Assembly (NCBI GenBank): GCA_951802425.1
Contig: CATOQE010000001.1
Location: 1 to 64,000 of the forward strand
Reading direction: 5' to 3'
From: Clavaria fumosa
Lineage: Eukaryota > Basidiomycota > Agaricomycetes > Agaricales > Clavariaceae
DNA length: 64,000 bases
The notes beneath the pieces were generated by a model that ran no database searches, was not told the origin of the DNA, and saw only the letters and a program-made list of their open reading frames with translations. Positions 15,001-25,756 of the stretch are shown here, piece after piece (within the stretch, counting starts at the first letter, position 1; each line of letters starts with the position of its first letter). The translations under genes and the position numbers were made by a program.

Positions 15001-18000
15001 GAGCATCTGCGCTTTCTTTCACTGCAAGCTAACCACTCAAGCTAGTCTTTTGAAATTTTGTGTGCCTATATCTACCCCTCTAATCTTCAATTTCCATGGT
15101 TTACATTTTTCCCAAACTCATTTCCCAATGCATGCCAAAGCTGCTGACTGAACTAGTCAAAATTCTCCCGTTTGTCAAAACCAACCATAGGATTCCAAAA
15201 CAAATGGAATGCTATACTGGGCAATCCTATACCTATCATATTCCATCCCTCTCTCTCCCCTCCCATCACCCACAAAGCAACAATTCCACCATACAGTCAG
15301 AATCCAGTTCTCACAGTCCTCACACAAGTTTGTACTTGTGGTGGCACCTAATCAAATGGGATCACATTGAAAGATTGAGTATAGTGCATGAATAATACAC
15401 CCTGACTTTGTTTCAATTACTCTGCCACATCCAGGACTACAGTTGCCTTCCTACAAACCTAAACAGCACAAGTACCGTACAAGTTTGCAGGCCTCACAGC
15501 ACAAGATCTAACCGTGAAAATCTCTTGAAATTGATCATGGATGCTCTAAATGATGACCACTATCATATAACATGCTAAACAGACCAAACTGTTTTTCTGC
15601 AAATGGTCCCTTGTTGCTCCTATCCTAACAGCATAGTCCTTGTGCAGATGGAGCATCTGCGCTTTCTTTCACTGCAAGCTAACCACTCAAGCTAGTCTTT
15701 TGAAATTTTGTGTGCCTATATCTACCCCTCTAATCTTCAATTTCCATGGTTTACATTTTTCCCAAACTCATTTCCCAATGCATGCCAAAGCTGCTGACTG
15801 AACTAGTCAAAATTCTCCCGTTTGTCAAAACCAACCATAGGATTCCAAAACAAATGGAATGCTATACTGGGCAATCCTATACCTATCATATTCCATCCCT
15901 CTCTCTCCCCTCCCATCACCCACAAAGCAACAATTCCACCATACAGTCAGAATCCAGTTCTCACAGTCCTCACACAAGTTTGTACTTGTGGTGGCACCTA
16001 ATCAAATGGGATCACATTGAAAGATTGAGTATAGTGCATGAATAATACACCCTGACTTTGTTTCAATTACTCTGCCACATCCAGGACTACAGTTGCCTTC
16101 CTACAAACCTAAACAGCACAAGTACCGTACAAGTTTGCAGGCCTCACAGCACAAGATCTAACCGTGAAAATCTCTTGAAATTGATCATGGATGCTCTAAA
16201 TGATGACCACTATCATATAACATGCTAAACAGACCAAACTGTTTTTCTGCAAATGGTCCCTTGTTGCTCCTATCCTAACAGCATAGTCCTTGTGCAGATG
16301 GAGCATCTGCGCTTTCTTTCACTGCAAGCTAACCACTCAAGCTAGTCTTTTGAAATTTTGTGTGCCTATATCTACCCCTCTAATCTTCAATTTCCATGGT
16401 TTACATTTTTCCCAAACTCATTTCCCAATGCATGCCAAAGCTGCTGACTGAACTAGTCAAAATTCTCCCGTTTGTCAAAACCAACCATAGGATTCCAAAA
16501 CAAATGGAATGCTATACTGGGCAATCCTATACCTATCATATTCCATCCCTCTCTCTCCCCTCCCATCACCCACAAAGCAACAATTCCACCATACAGTCAG
16601 AATCCAGTTCTCACAGTCCTCACACAAGTTTGTACTTGTGGTGGCACCTAATCAAATGGGATCACATTGAAAGATTGAGTATAGTGCATGAATAATACAC
16701 CCTGACTTTGTTTCAATTACTCTGCCACATCCAGGACTACAGTTGCCTTCCTACAAACCTAAACAGCACAAGTACCGTACAAGTTTGCAGGCCTCACAGC
16801 ACAAGATCTAACCGTGAAAATCTCTTGAAATTGATCATGGATGCTCTAAATGATGACCACTATCATATAACATGCTAAACAGACCAAACTGTTTTTCTGC
16901 AAATGGTCCCTTGTTGCTCCTATCCTAACAGCATAGTCCTTGTGCAGATGGAGCATCTGCGCTTTCTTTCACTGCAAGCTAACCACTCAAGCTAGTCTTT
17001 TGAAATTTTGTGTGCCTATATCTACCCCTCTAATCTTCAATTTCCATGGTTTACATTTTTCCCAAACTCATTTCCCAATGCATGCCAAAGCTGCTGACTG
17101 AACTAGTCAAAATTCTCCCGTTTGTCAAAACCAACCATAGGATTCCAAAACAAATGGAATGCTATACTGGGCAATCCTATACCTATCATATTCCATCCCT
17201 CTCTCTCCCCTCCCATCACCCACAAAGCAACAATTCCACCATACAGTCAGAATCCAGTTCTCACAGTCCTCACACAAGTTTGTACTTGTGGTGGCACCTA
17301 ATCAAATGGGATCACATTGAAAGATTGAGTATAGTGCATGAATAATACACCCTGACTTTGTTTCAATTACTCTGCCACATCCAGGACTACAGTTGCCTTC
17401 CTACAAACCTAAACAGCACAAGTACCGTACAAGTTTGCAGGCCTCACAGCACAAGATCTAACCGTGAAAATCTCTTGAAATTGATCATGGATGCTCTAAA
17501 TGATGACCACTATCATATAACATGCTAAACAGACCAAACTGTTTTTCTGCAAATGGTCCCTTGTTGCTCCTATCCTAACAGCATAGTCCTTGTGCAGATG
17601 GAGCATCTGCGCTTTCTTTCACTGCAAGCTAACCACTCAAGCTAGTCTTTTGAAATTTTGTGTGCCTATATCTACCCCTCTAATCTTCAATTTCCATGGT
17701 TTACATTTTTCCCAAACTCATTTCCCAATGCATGCCAAAGCTGCTGACTGAACTAGTCAAAATTCTCCCGTTTGTCAAAACCAACCATAGGATTCCAAAA
17801 CAAATGGAATGCTATACTGGGCAATCCTATACCTATCATATTCCATCCCTCTCTCTCCCCTCCCATCACCCACAAAGCAACAATTCCACCATACAGTCAG
17901 AATCCAGTTCTCACAGTCCTCACACAAGTTTGTACTTGTGGTGGCACCTAATCAAATGGGATCACATTGAAAGATTGAGTATAGTGCATGAATAATACAC

Positions 18001-18587
18001 CCTGACTTTGTTTCAATTACTCTGCCACATCCAGGACTACAGTTGCCTTCCTACAAACCTAAACAGCACAAGTACCGTACAAGTTTGCAGGCCTCACAGC
18101 ACAAGATCTAACCGTGAAAATCTCTTGAAATTGATCATGGATGCTCTAAATGATGACCACTATCATATAACATGCTAAACAGACCAAACTGTTTTTCTGC
18201 AAATGGTCCCTTGTTGCTCCTATCCTAACAGCATAGTCCTTGTGCAGATGGAGCATCTGCGCTTTCTTTCACTGCAAGCTAACCACTCAAGCTAGTCTTT
18301 TGAAATTTTGTGTGCCTATATCTACCCCTCTAATCTTCAATTTCCATGGTTTACATTTTTCCCAAACTCATTTCCCAATGCATGCCAAAGCTGCTGACTG
18401 AACTAGTCAAAATTCTCCCGTTTGTCAAAACCAACCATAGGATTCCAAAACAAATGGAATGCTATACTGGGCAATCCTATACCTATCATATTCCATCCCT
18501 CTCTCTCCCCTCCCATCACCCACAAAGCAACAATTCCACCATACAGTCAGAATCCAGTTCTCACAGTCCTCACACAAGTTTGTACTT
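1..18587. repeat. Satellite array, 650-bp unit, about 28.6 copies
   Basis: Head-to-tail repeats start at 1, 651, 1301 and so on to 18201; the last copy breaks off after about 387 bp at 18587. By eye I found no difference between copies, and an identical 300-bp open frame recurs every 650 bp (146-445, 796-1095 and so on). The array runs off the left edge, so its true length is unknown. The 99-codon frame in each unit has no recognisable domain, and it is interrupted in the diverged single copy at 34020, so I do not call it a gene. Identity across 18 kb points to recent amplification or strong homogenisation. Whether it is centromeric or subtelomeric cannot be told from here. Confidence 0.97.
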
Positions 18588-18969
18588 AGCTGTGGCACCC
18601 TAATAAGGACCCCACATGAGATATTCCCAAAAAAAAAAGTCCCCACTTTTAGTCCTCATTATGTCTTTAGTGATGTTTACTCTCATTTGGTGCTTTCCCT
18701 CAAAACTTTTTTCTCACCCCAAAAATTCATTTAGGGTTCCTGGGGTCTTCCAGCAGAATTTGAAATATGGTAGTTGTGAAGTAGTTATTAGTGCTGTTTA
18801 GAAGAATATATGCAGCTGACTGAATGCTGCATGTATGAATGTTGATATTGTCACATCATGAGGTGGGTCACATGGTGATGCTTGTGACCATGGGGTAATG
18901 TGAATAAGACTAATGTATCCATGTGGCATGTCATGTGCCAGATGAAGGGATTGTGCCATGGCATATCAT
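18588..18969. other. Satellite-edge flank, no gene
   Basis: The last satellite unit stops at 18587 and is followed by about 140 bp of sequence found only here, including an A10 run near 18630. From 18730 on the sequence is shared, with substitutions and small gaps, with 34438-34722. No open frame with recognisable similarity was seen. Confidence 0.7.
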
Positions 18970-20740
18970 ACATAGTATTGGAGGCTGCTGGTGTGCCATC
19001 ATTGTTGATAGCTGCTGGTGCATCATCATCATCAGCTGCTGCTGCTGTCATCAGTCATTGTTGTTGGCTGCTGGTGCATTGTTGTTGTTGTTGTTGTTGT
19101 TGGCTGCTGATGTGCTGTCATTGTTGTTAGCTGTTGGTGTGTCAGCATTGGTCATCATCATTGGCTGCTGGTGTATTGTTGTCATCATTAGCTCCTGGTG
19201 TGTCATCATCATCATCAGCCACTGCTGCCATCATTGGTCATCATTGGTGTTAGGGCCTGTCCTGTCTCATAAATAACACTGAAGTTGATTTTGATGGTGA
19301 CCAGTCCTGTAAACTCACTAAGACCAATCAACTGTTGAGTATGATCAAGAATACTCAGTCCCAGAAGGTTGCAAAAACATTTGACAGGGTATAGGAAGGG
19401 AAAAAGACAAGTTGAGAAGTGAGAGATGTTGCTGAGAAGGTTGCAAGTAGTCATTACAATGACAAGGAGTATGTCAGTGAAGGCAATGACTTTGCCAACT
19501 CAGAGGAGAACCTGCAAGGTTCCAGAAAGCCAGTAGCAAGATGATAGAAAGAGAGTACTTAAGTGCATGAGTTTGTACAAGCATGGAAGATGAGTTAGCA
19601 GAAAGCAGAGTGTGTCTTGGCATTCTTGAGGTCACAAGTGTGACAAGACCTATCAATTATGGTGGTTCAAAGCTCAAAGGGCATACTAGCCTCAAGCTTA
19701 AACCAAAGTGCATCAATATCAAGTCTACAGTACTGTAGGTACATGCAAGACTTATATATGTGCATTGTACATGTGTAGCTTCTTTGGGAAAGTACAAAGG
19801 TCTCCCAGTGACAGAACTATAGTAGTATGGGGTATGTTTAGTTGTAAAGTGACTAGGCACATGTTCTACCAAGGTCATGAGGGGTTAGGGAAGCATAGAT
19901 AAGGTTGTGAAGATGACCAGTCAAGGGTTGTGACCTAGTAAATAATCATATACATAGCTATTACTACAGGGGGATCCTCAGATCATAGATAATGTAGCTA
20001 TACACTACTGCAGGCAAAGAGGGGAGCATATTTGAAGTACATACACAGCTGACCATTGATTTGGGTGTTAAGGTTATGGCATCATGAGGTGGGTCATGTG
20101 GGTGACACTAGTAATGCAGGTGACCTTGGGCAGGAGGTCACATGAGTAATGCCAGTAACACAAGTAATGCTGGTAGTGCTGGTGGTGCCATGCTGGATGA
20201 AGAGATTGCACAACAGCATGTTGCACATTGATATTGGGGGTTTGGGTGGTGGATGCAGGGAGGGTGAGGTGGAAGGAGGCTGCACAAGTATAGAGTCATG
20301 GTCATGAGTATTGTGGAATGATGTGGGCAGTTGGGGAAGGTTCCAGGGGGTGGCAGTGTCTGGAAGTGGGTAGAGTAGTCTGCAAGGTTGTGAGGGTGTC
20401 TGGAGGCTTGTAGGTGCTGATAGAGTTGAATTGGGTAGGGAAAAATGGGTGGATCCTGACAATTGGCTGCTGGTGCATTGTCATCATTGGCCACTGCTGC
20501 CATTGTCATGGGCTGCTGGTGCATCATCATCATTGTTATCCACTGGTGTATTGTCATTGTTGTTAGCCACTGGTGTGTCATCATCATTGTCAGCCACTGC
20601 TGCTGTCATTGGTTGTCATTGGCTGCTGGTGCATTGTCATCATTAGCCACTGCTGCCATCATTGGTTGTCATTGTTGTAGGCTGCTGGTGCATCATCATT
20701 GTTGTCATCATTGTTGTGTCAAGAGTAGGTCAATTCCACC
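18970..20740. repeat. GCTGCTGGTG / CATCATTGTTG simple-sequence block split by a solo LTR
   Basis: Two blocks, 18970-19247 and 20462-20740, consist of irregular repeats of GCTGCTGGTG with CAT and GTT triplet runs. They were one block before the LTR at 19248-20461 inserted, as the ATTGG target duplication at the junctions shows. Triplet periodicity leaves several frames open, but the peptides (runs of C, I, V, S and H) are low complexity and I see no gene. Confidence 0.85.
19248..20461 (-). mobile_element. Solo LTR of the Gypsy-1 family (LTR-A copy 1)
   Basis: Read on the reverse strand it starts TGTCAGGATCCACCC and ends GGCCCTAACA, the same ends as the LTRs of Gypsy-1a and Gypsy-1b. It is 1214 bp long and flanked by a perfect 5-bp duplication ATTGG (19243-19247 and 20462-20466). 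No internal element sequence is attached, so it is a solo LTR left by LTR-LTR recombination. A TATATA-like promoter box remains near 19751. Compared with the copy at 59682-61020 it has lost most CpG sites. Open frames on both strands inside it are chance frames. Confidence 0.9.
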
Positions 20741-21091
20741 TAAATACAAGTATAAACAGTGATAGGGAGGAGCAGAGCAGTAATTCCAGTGGTGGGCAGG
20801 AATTCTGCATGCTGATCACATTGACAAGAAAGGGTGCATACATGGCTGGGGAGAATGAGGAGTATGTCATGGGAAGAATGACAAAGTCGATTATGTAACC
20901 AAGGCAAACTACAACGAAGGCAACATGACTAAGGACAACCGCAACACTAGAGACGAGAAAACCAAGGTACCAATGGCAATCAAGAGCGAGGAGATGCTCC
21001 TCGCTGTTGATGGCCATTGGGGATTGGTTTATGGGATCGAAGCACCTAAGTAATACAAGAACCAATCCGAAACCAGAAACTATGTATTACA
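20741..21091. other. Unassigned spacer with a 51-bp imperfect palindrome
   Basis: No gene recognised. Positions 20970-21020 form an imperfect palindrome with 24-bp arms (two mismatches) around a 3-bp loop. Base composition changes here: CpG reappears after the CpG-poor block to the left. Confidence 0.5.
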
Positions 21092-21528
21092 TCAAACGGA
21101 ATCTTCGATGTTTGGGCCACTAGACCCAGAGCCTATCCTCGTCCACCAATCGAGAAGGAGACTCCCCAACCTGGACAAACTCGCCCTCGACGTCTGGCAA
21201 AGCCACCGTAGCCATCGCAGGGGCTGATGGAGGAGACGAGGGCAGAGGAGTGGAGTTCCACCCGGAGAAGGAAGTGGGAGAGGCCCACCGAGTAGGGGGA
21301 GCACTGTCCCATTCTACAAGAAAGAAATCAGCAAAGCGAATGAGAAATGGAAGAAAAGACAGTACTGTGGGGGTCCTTGAGTAGGTCACAGATAAGGTTG
21401 CCCGGGCGGACGACTCGAGGGCATCCCGATGCAAAATGGCCAGGATGGCCACAAGCGTAGCATCGTCGGGCAACGGTAAGAATGAGGAGGTCGTCGGCTC
21501 CCCTCTGAATCGCCCAATGGAAGGCCAC
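21092..21528 (-). pseudogene. Gag-like CCHC zinc-knuckle fragment
   Basis: The reverse-strand frame 21528-21328 encodes a classic CX2CX4HX4C zinc knuckle (CYACGHPGHFASGC), the nucleic-acid-binding motif of retrotransposon Gag and of cellular zinc-knuckle proteins. It is followed by a proline/serine-rich tail in another frame (down to about 21120). A pyrimidine-rich stretch ending in TTGTAG (reverse strand, near 21314) could be a 3' splice site joining the two, but I could not find a donor giving an open joined frame. No LTR, protease or RT is attached. Most likely a remnant of a Gypsy gag; a host zinc-knuckle gene piece is the alternative. Confidence 0.5.
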
Positions 21529-23527
21529 GCAAGAGAGTACGTGTTATGGATCTGGTACTGGGTGCAGTCAGAAATGAGTCACTGAGAGTCATAATGACTC
21601 AGACAGGTCCTCAATTCCTCATGCAGTTGGTCTACAGGACTAGTAGATCCTCCAGTTCCATACCTTCCTGCTAACAGTATTGGAACCAACACTGCTAGCA
21701 AGGCATTGCTTTGGGCAGATATTATTATTATTAGTAACCTAAGTCACAACATCCCATGGGCTTAGCCATTGATCCCCCATAGTCTGCCTCAACCTGGTAT
21801 CACTCCACAGGCTGATACTATGGCTCAATGACTGACCACTCCATAGGTATTGTACACTTAAGCCAAATCAACATAGATAGGTCAAAAATTGAATGGTGAA
21901 TAACTAGCTAACCAGTGAAGGGAGAATTAAGCTAAAGAGTTCATGAGATTCTCCTGGCTTTGTAGACCATTCTAGCTCTATAAACCTTCTCTCAATTCTC
22001 AATACTTGGCTAGTTATTCACTACTTACTCTGATGAATACATTGATACATTGTACAGTAGAGTACCTTGTACCCTATACCGAAATATTCATATCTCGTTC
22101 AATACTTACCGCGCCGAGGGGAGCCGGCACAGGGCGGCTCGTCCGAAGCCTGGGTACCTTTGGGTACCCAGATCATTTGACTAGACTAAGTCCTTAGTCG
22201 GTAGATACTACATTTAGCTTAACTAGACCCTGTCCTTAGTATGTCCTTAGCTCCATGGGGAGCTAGACTCAGACTTAGTCCTCTTAGAGGATAGTGTAAT
22301 CGATGTATGGGTAGGGAATGATGCCTAGAACGCGAGGATCTGTCAGCTATTTATACTCAAATTCACATATCTACTACATTTGGAAAGATTCAACATAGCT
22401 CCTTAACTAGTAATCCTAACATACCGTTTAAGGACTCTAAATTAAGGAAAATTCACTGGCTTTACATATCAGGCAAAATTATAATTATATCTCATGTCTT
22501 CATTGAGATATTCCTTCTCGAAGGTTCTACATATAATCAAAATGACTCATGATGACTCATTTCTTGGGTTCCGGTCATCGGGGATTGTGGGGAAGGACCC
22601 CACGATCACCCCCGATCGCTTCTACGACGTTCCGCGACTTTCCGCGACTTTCTGCGACGTTCCTGGCCTTGATCGCGTCATTATCTCATCTATACTTCCT
22701 CTGTTTCCTCTTATCTCCCCCAGACTAGTCATAATTAAGCGTACTAACCCTATTTAGCATGTGTTTCAGCTGTATTCTATGCCAAATACATGCTAGTAAC
22801 ACCCTAGTACAAAGGGAGACAAGGGGAGGGCCGAGGGACTGCGCACAAAGGTTGCGAGTGCACAGTCTGCTTGTGAGGATGACTAGTCCATATCTGGAAG
22901 AGCGGCAGCATCGGCCATCACTGCTGATCGCTGCCCTCACCACCGTGAGAACTGGGCCGAACTGTTGGTCCTCGATCACTCGATCGAGGTCCGATCATGA
23001 TCGGGACTGCCCCACAATGCCAGAGTGGTGCCAAACTCGCACCAGCGAGTTCGCGACCCTGTAGCTCAGCCGCAAGTGCTCCACGTCTCTCGTAAACTCG
23101 CGGGTATGACCTCACAGACCTTTCCGACATTTCTGTCTGTTCAGACCTTCCATTTAAAACCTCCCTTTAGCGCTATTCTAGTAATACTAGAGTATGGCCT
23201 AAACAGCAGTAGAACCAGCCTGAGCGAGTGAATAACAGTTACTTCCTTTTGCTTTTATGCATATAGGGGTAAACGAGCAGTGGGAATTCAATGGTAAAAA
23301 CCGTTTGTTTGTGCAGTTCTTCGTTCCTGCTGTAGAACCATTTCTTTCCGTCCTAGTACCACTTTCCATAGCTTATGTCATATTGGGAGTAAGTTTACAT
23401 GGGTGAGTAGTACAGTATGGGTAAAGGACCTAGAAAGAGCATAGGAATGTATTGAAGAGACGCATAATTGCCTGGATCATCTGTTCAAGGGGCTAAGTAC
23501 TATAGGTACTCAAGTACCCTAACAGTA
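21529..23527. other. About 2 kb without a recognisable gene
   Basis: Only short, unrelated open frames. Small structures visible: an inverted repeat reading CTGGGTACC-TTT-GGGTACCCAG near 22150, a GATTGTGGGG/CCCCACGATC hairpin near 22577-22601, and several CCGCGACTTT-like direct repeats near 22630. CpG content is higher than in the flanking old repeats. It may include decayed LTR material, but I could not define ends. Confidence 0.45.
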
Positions 23528-23541
23528 CGAGGGGGGCGACT

Positions 23542-24072
23542 TGTTGGAAGACATTGGAGGAGGGGAGGAAGTTGAGCTTGTGAGGGCCCCAGCACATAAC
23601 AAGGATGGGGGAAGAGAAGCGGTACAGGCCCTCCTTATATACTGTGAAGGACGGATAAGAACCGGAAGATAAGCGAGGCAGTGGGAAGGGACCGTCACAC
23701 AGGAGCACATGACGAATGAAGGAGCATGTGGAGATAAGCCGCGCCATGTGGAAGACTGCGGAGCAGCACATGGCCGATAAGCGAAAGGTGATGATGTTCA
23801 AGATAAGAGTGTAGGGCAGCATTCGGCAAGCTGCGGACTGTGCGAGCCCACAAGGGCAGCTGCGTCGAAGAGCAGTAGCAGGCAGCTGCGGACTGAGCAG
23901 GCCTGCAGGAGGACACACCGCAGTAGATGGATAGCATCCTTGGGCTGCGGACAATAGGCTGCGCTGCAGGAACCCGCAGCACCCCTGAGGTATATAAGGG
24001 GTGTAGTGACATGGGAAACCCCTTAGCATTGTTCACTTGTCCCTTTCACCTTATTGTACTTTGGTGAAATCA
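23542..24072 (+). mobile_element. Probable LTR with TATA box (LTR-E)
   Basis: A purine run GAGGGGGG (23529-23536), resembling a polypurine tract, lies just before a TGTTGG start at 23542. A strong TATATAAGGG box lies at 23991-24000, about 450 bp in, followed by pyrimidine-rich sequence and a possible CA end near 24072. This matches the U3-R-U5 order of an LTR. No second copy is in the window, so the ends are uncertain. The 178-codon reverse-strand open frame here has no recognisable domain and I treat it as chance. Confidence 0.4.
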
Positions 24073-24557
24073 CACTGGCTTTCCCTACTGCCAACGAGAG
24101 ATACCCCCTCTCCTCCTGGCCCAAAGTAGCGACTACGCCAACCTACGGACGGATCTACCCGACGCTGACTCAGCGACGAGCGCAGATCACACGACTCACA
24201 CACCACCTGACTGAGTTCAGTCACTCCATCTGTGTCGATATCCTTGGATGCGATCACCCCGACCGCCAAGCCCTCGAGCACACGTTTGCACGAGGAGTAG
24301 CCAATCTCAGGCACCGAGTTATCGAAGCCAACGACTCTGAGTACAGAGCCAGAGCCACCCTACTTCGCTCTTTCCTAGGCCCTGGAAGACCCAGCGACAG
24401 AGTAATATCCCAATTCGACCCCATTGACCAGACCGCTTTCGATCCTCTCATTCTGGCACTCGGGACTAACATAATCTTGGCACCCGATCACCTGACGGAA
24501 AGCACTTCCGAGCCTTCGGCCCAGCTTCCCGTAACAAGTAGTAGGACAACACAATGA
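24054..24557 (+). CDS. Hypothetical protein, 167 aa, next to probable LTR-E
   Basis: Open frame of 167 codons with balanced composition and normal CpG content, unlike the repeats around it. It begins at the end of the probable LTR-E and ends about 110 bp before an LTR-A fragment. I do not recognise a domain; the middle looks mainly helical (residues about 40-115) and there is no signal peptide, membrane segment or zinc motif. Its position just downstream of an LTR suggests the start of a gag gene, but this rests on position only. It could also be host sequence. Confidence 0.35.
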   Translation: MYFGEITLAFPTANERYPLSSWPKVATTPTYGRIYPTLTQRRAQITRLTHHLTEFSHSICVDILGCDHPDRQALEHTFARGVANLRHRVIEANDSEYRARATLLRSFLGPGRPSDRVISQFDPIDQTAFDPLILALGTNIILAPDHLTESTSEPSAQLPVTSSRTTQ

Positions 24558-24670
24558 AGGGATTTGACCTGGAGACCACACAAGAGGGTGGCCACTATGT
24601 GACACCCAGTCAAGTACCTCAGGTGGCTCTTGACAGTGATCCTTGTGCCTAGCATCCATTGGCAGAAGGC

Positions 24671-25292
24671 TGTTATGGCCTGTCCTGTCTCATAAATAGC
24701 ACTGAAGGTCAATTTGTTGGTGACCATTTTTGAAAGCTTGCTAAGACCAAACAACTTTCAACTACAATCAAGGATACTCAGTCCTGGAAGGTCATGAAAA
24801 TGTCTGGTGAAGTGTAGGAATGGGAAAAGACAAGTGGGGAAGGGGAAGATGTCACTAGGAAGGTCATGAAGTTGATGAAGCATAGGGGGGAGGGAAAGAT
24901 GAGTTGAGAGAGGGAGGACATTGCTGAGAAGGTCATGAAGTCAATAGATGAAGCATAGAAGGAGAAATTGACAAGTTAAAGAGAAAAGGATGTTGCTGAG
25001 AGGGTTGTGAGTGGTCATGATGGTGTTGAGAGACATGTTGGTGAAGGCGATGACTTTGCCAACCAACAGGAGAACATGTGGGGTTCAAGGAATCAGTACC
25101 AAGATGAAATAAAGGAAGATACTTAGGTACACAAGTTTATACAAGCATGGAGGATGAGTTTAGAAAGAAGCAGAGTAGTCGCAGAGTAGTCTTGGTGTTG
25201 TCAAGGTCACCAAGCAAGACAAGACCTATCAATTGTGGTGGTTCCAAGCTCAAAGGGCATAATAGCCTCAAGCTTAAACCAATGTGCATCAA
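24671..25292 (-). mobile_element. LTR-A fragment (copy 2), 3' half only
   Basis: Starts TGTTATGGCC on the forward strand, which is the 3' end of LTR-A in reverse orientation, and aligns with 59682-60255 and 19248-19715. Similarity stops abruptly after GTGCATCAA at about 25292. The missing 5' half of a same-strand LTR-A begins at 35259, at almost the same internal position, so the two may be halves of one split LTR. Confidence 0.8.
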
Positions 25293-25756
25293 GAACTGGG
25301 ACTTCCTTTCTAATCAACTACATCAACATGCACAACAAAAACAATGAAACCACAAAAATCGCCTAGTATCCTAGTCCCTTATAATCCTCTAGCTTAGCTT
25401 GACTGCTACTGTAATGCATATATACTTTGGGAGATGGAGGAATGTCAAGTAATCCCAGGGAAGCCCCTGTGGACCCAGGGACTGATGTGCCAACATGTGT
25501 GACACCACCACAGATCCCCGCTCCCCCCACCCACACACCCAGCTCCAGCAACCCAGCAGCAAACCCAGACCGGAATGAAGAAACATGAGATGCAGCAATG
25601 GCAAGAATGGTACTACAGAGAATCAGCATCCAAATCCTTGAAGGACCAGTAACAGTCTTGGACATGGCCACAGCCATCAGACAAATGATACATGCTGGAA
25701 CCAGAATCCCCAAAAACTATGGCAGATGCAATGTTAGCAATTGTGACCCTCCTGCA
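25293..25756. other. Unassigned segment left of Gypsy-1a
   Basis: Between two LTR-A pieces. Forward-strand translation of about 25450-25740 is rich in P, T, N and Q, as in Gag linkers, but no motif can be named and stops interrupt it. The last five bases before the LTR, CTGCA, are the candidate left target duplication of Gypsy-1a; the partner site is lost. Confidence 0.4.

Noticed and set aside
18900..19276. Cys/Ile/Val-rich open frames in the GCTGCTGGTG block
   Set aside because: Triplet simple sequence; the apparent cysteine-rich or membrane-like peptides are composition artefacts.
23493..24029. 178-codon reverse-strand open frame
   Set aside because: Lies across the probable LTR with TATA box; low-information sequence and no domain.
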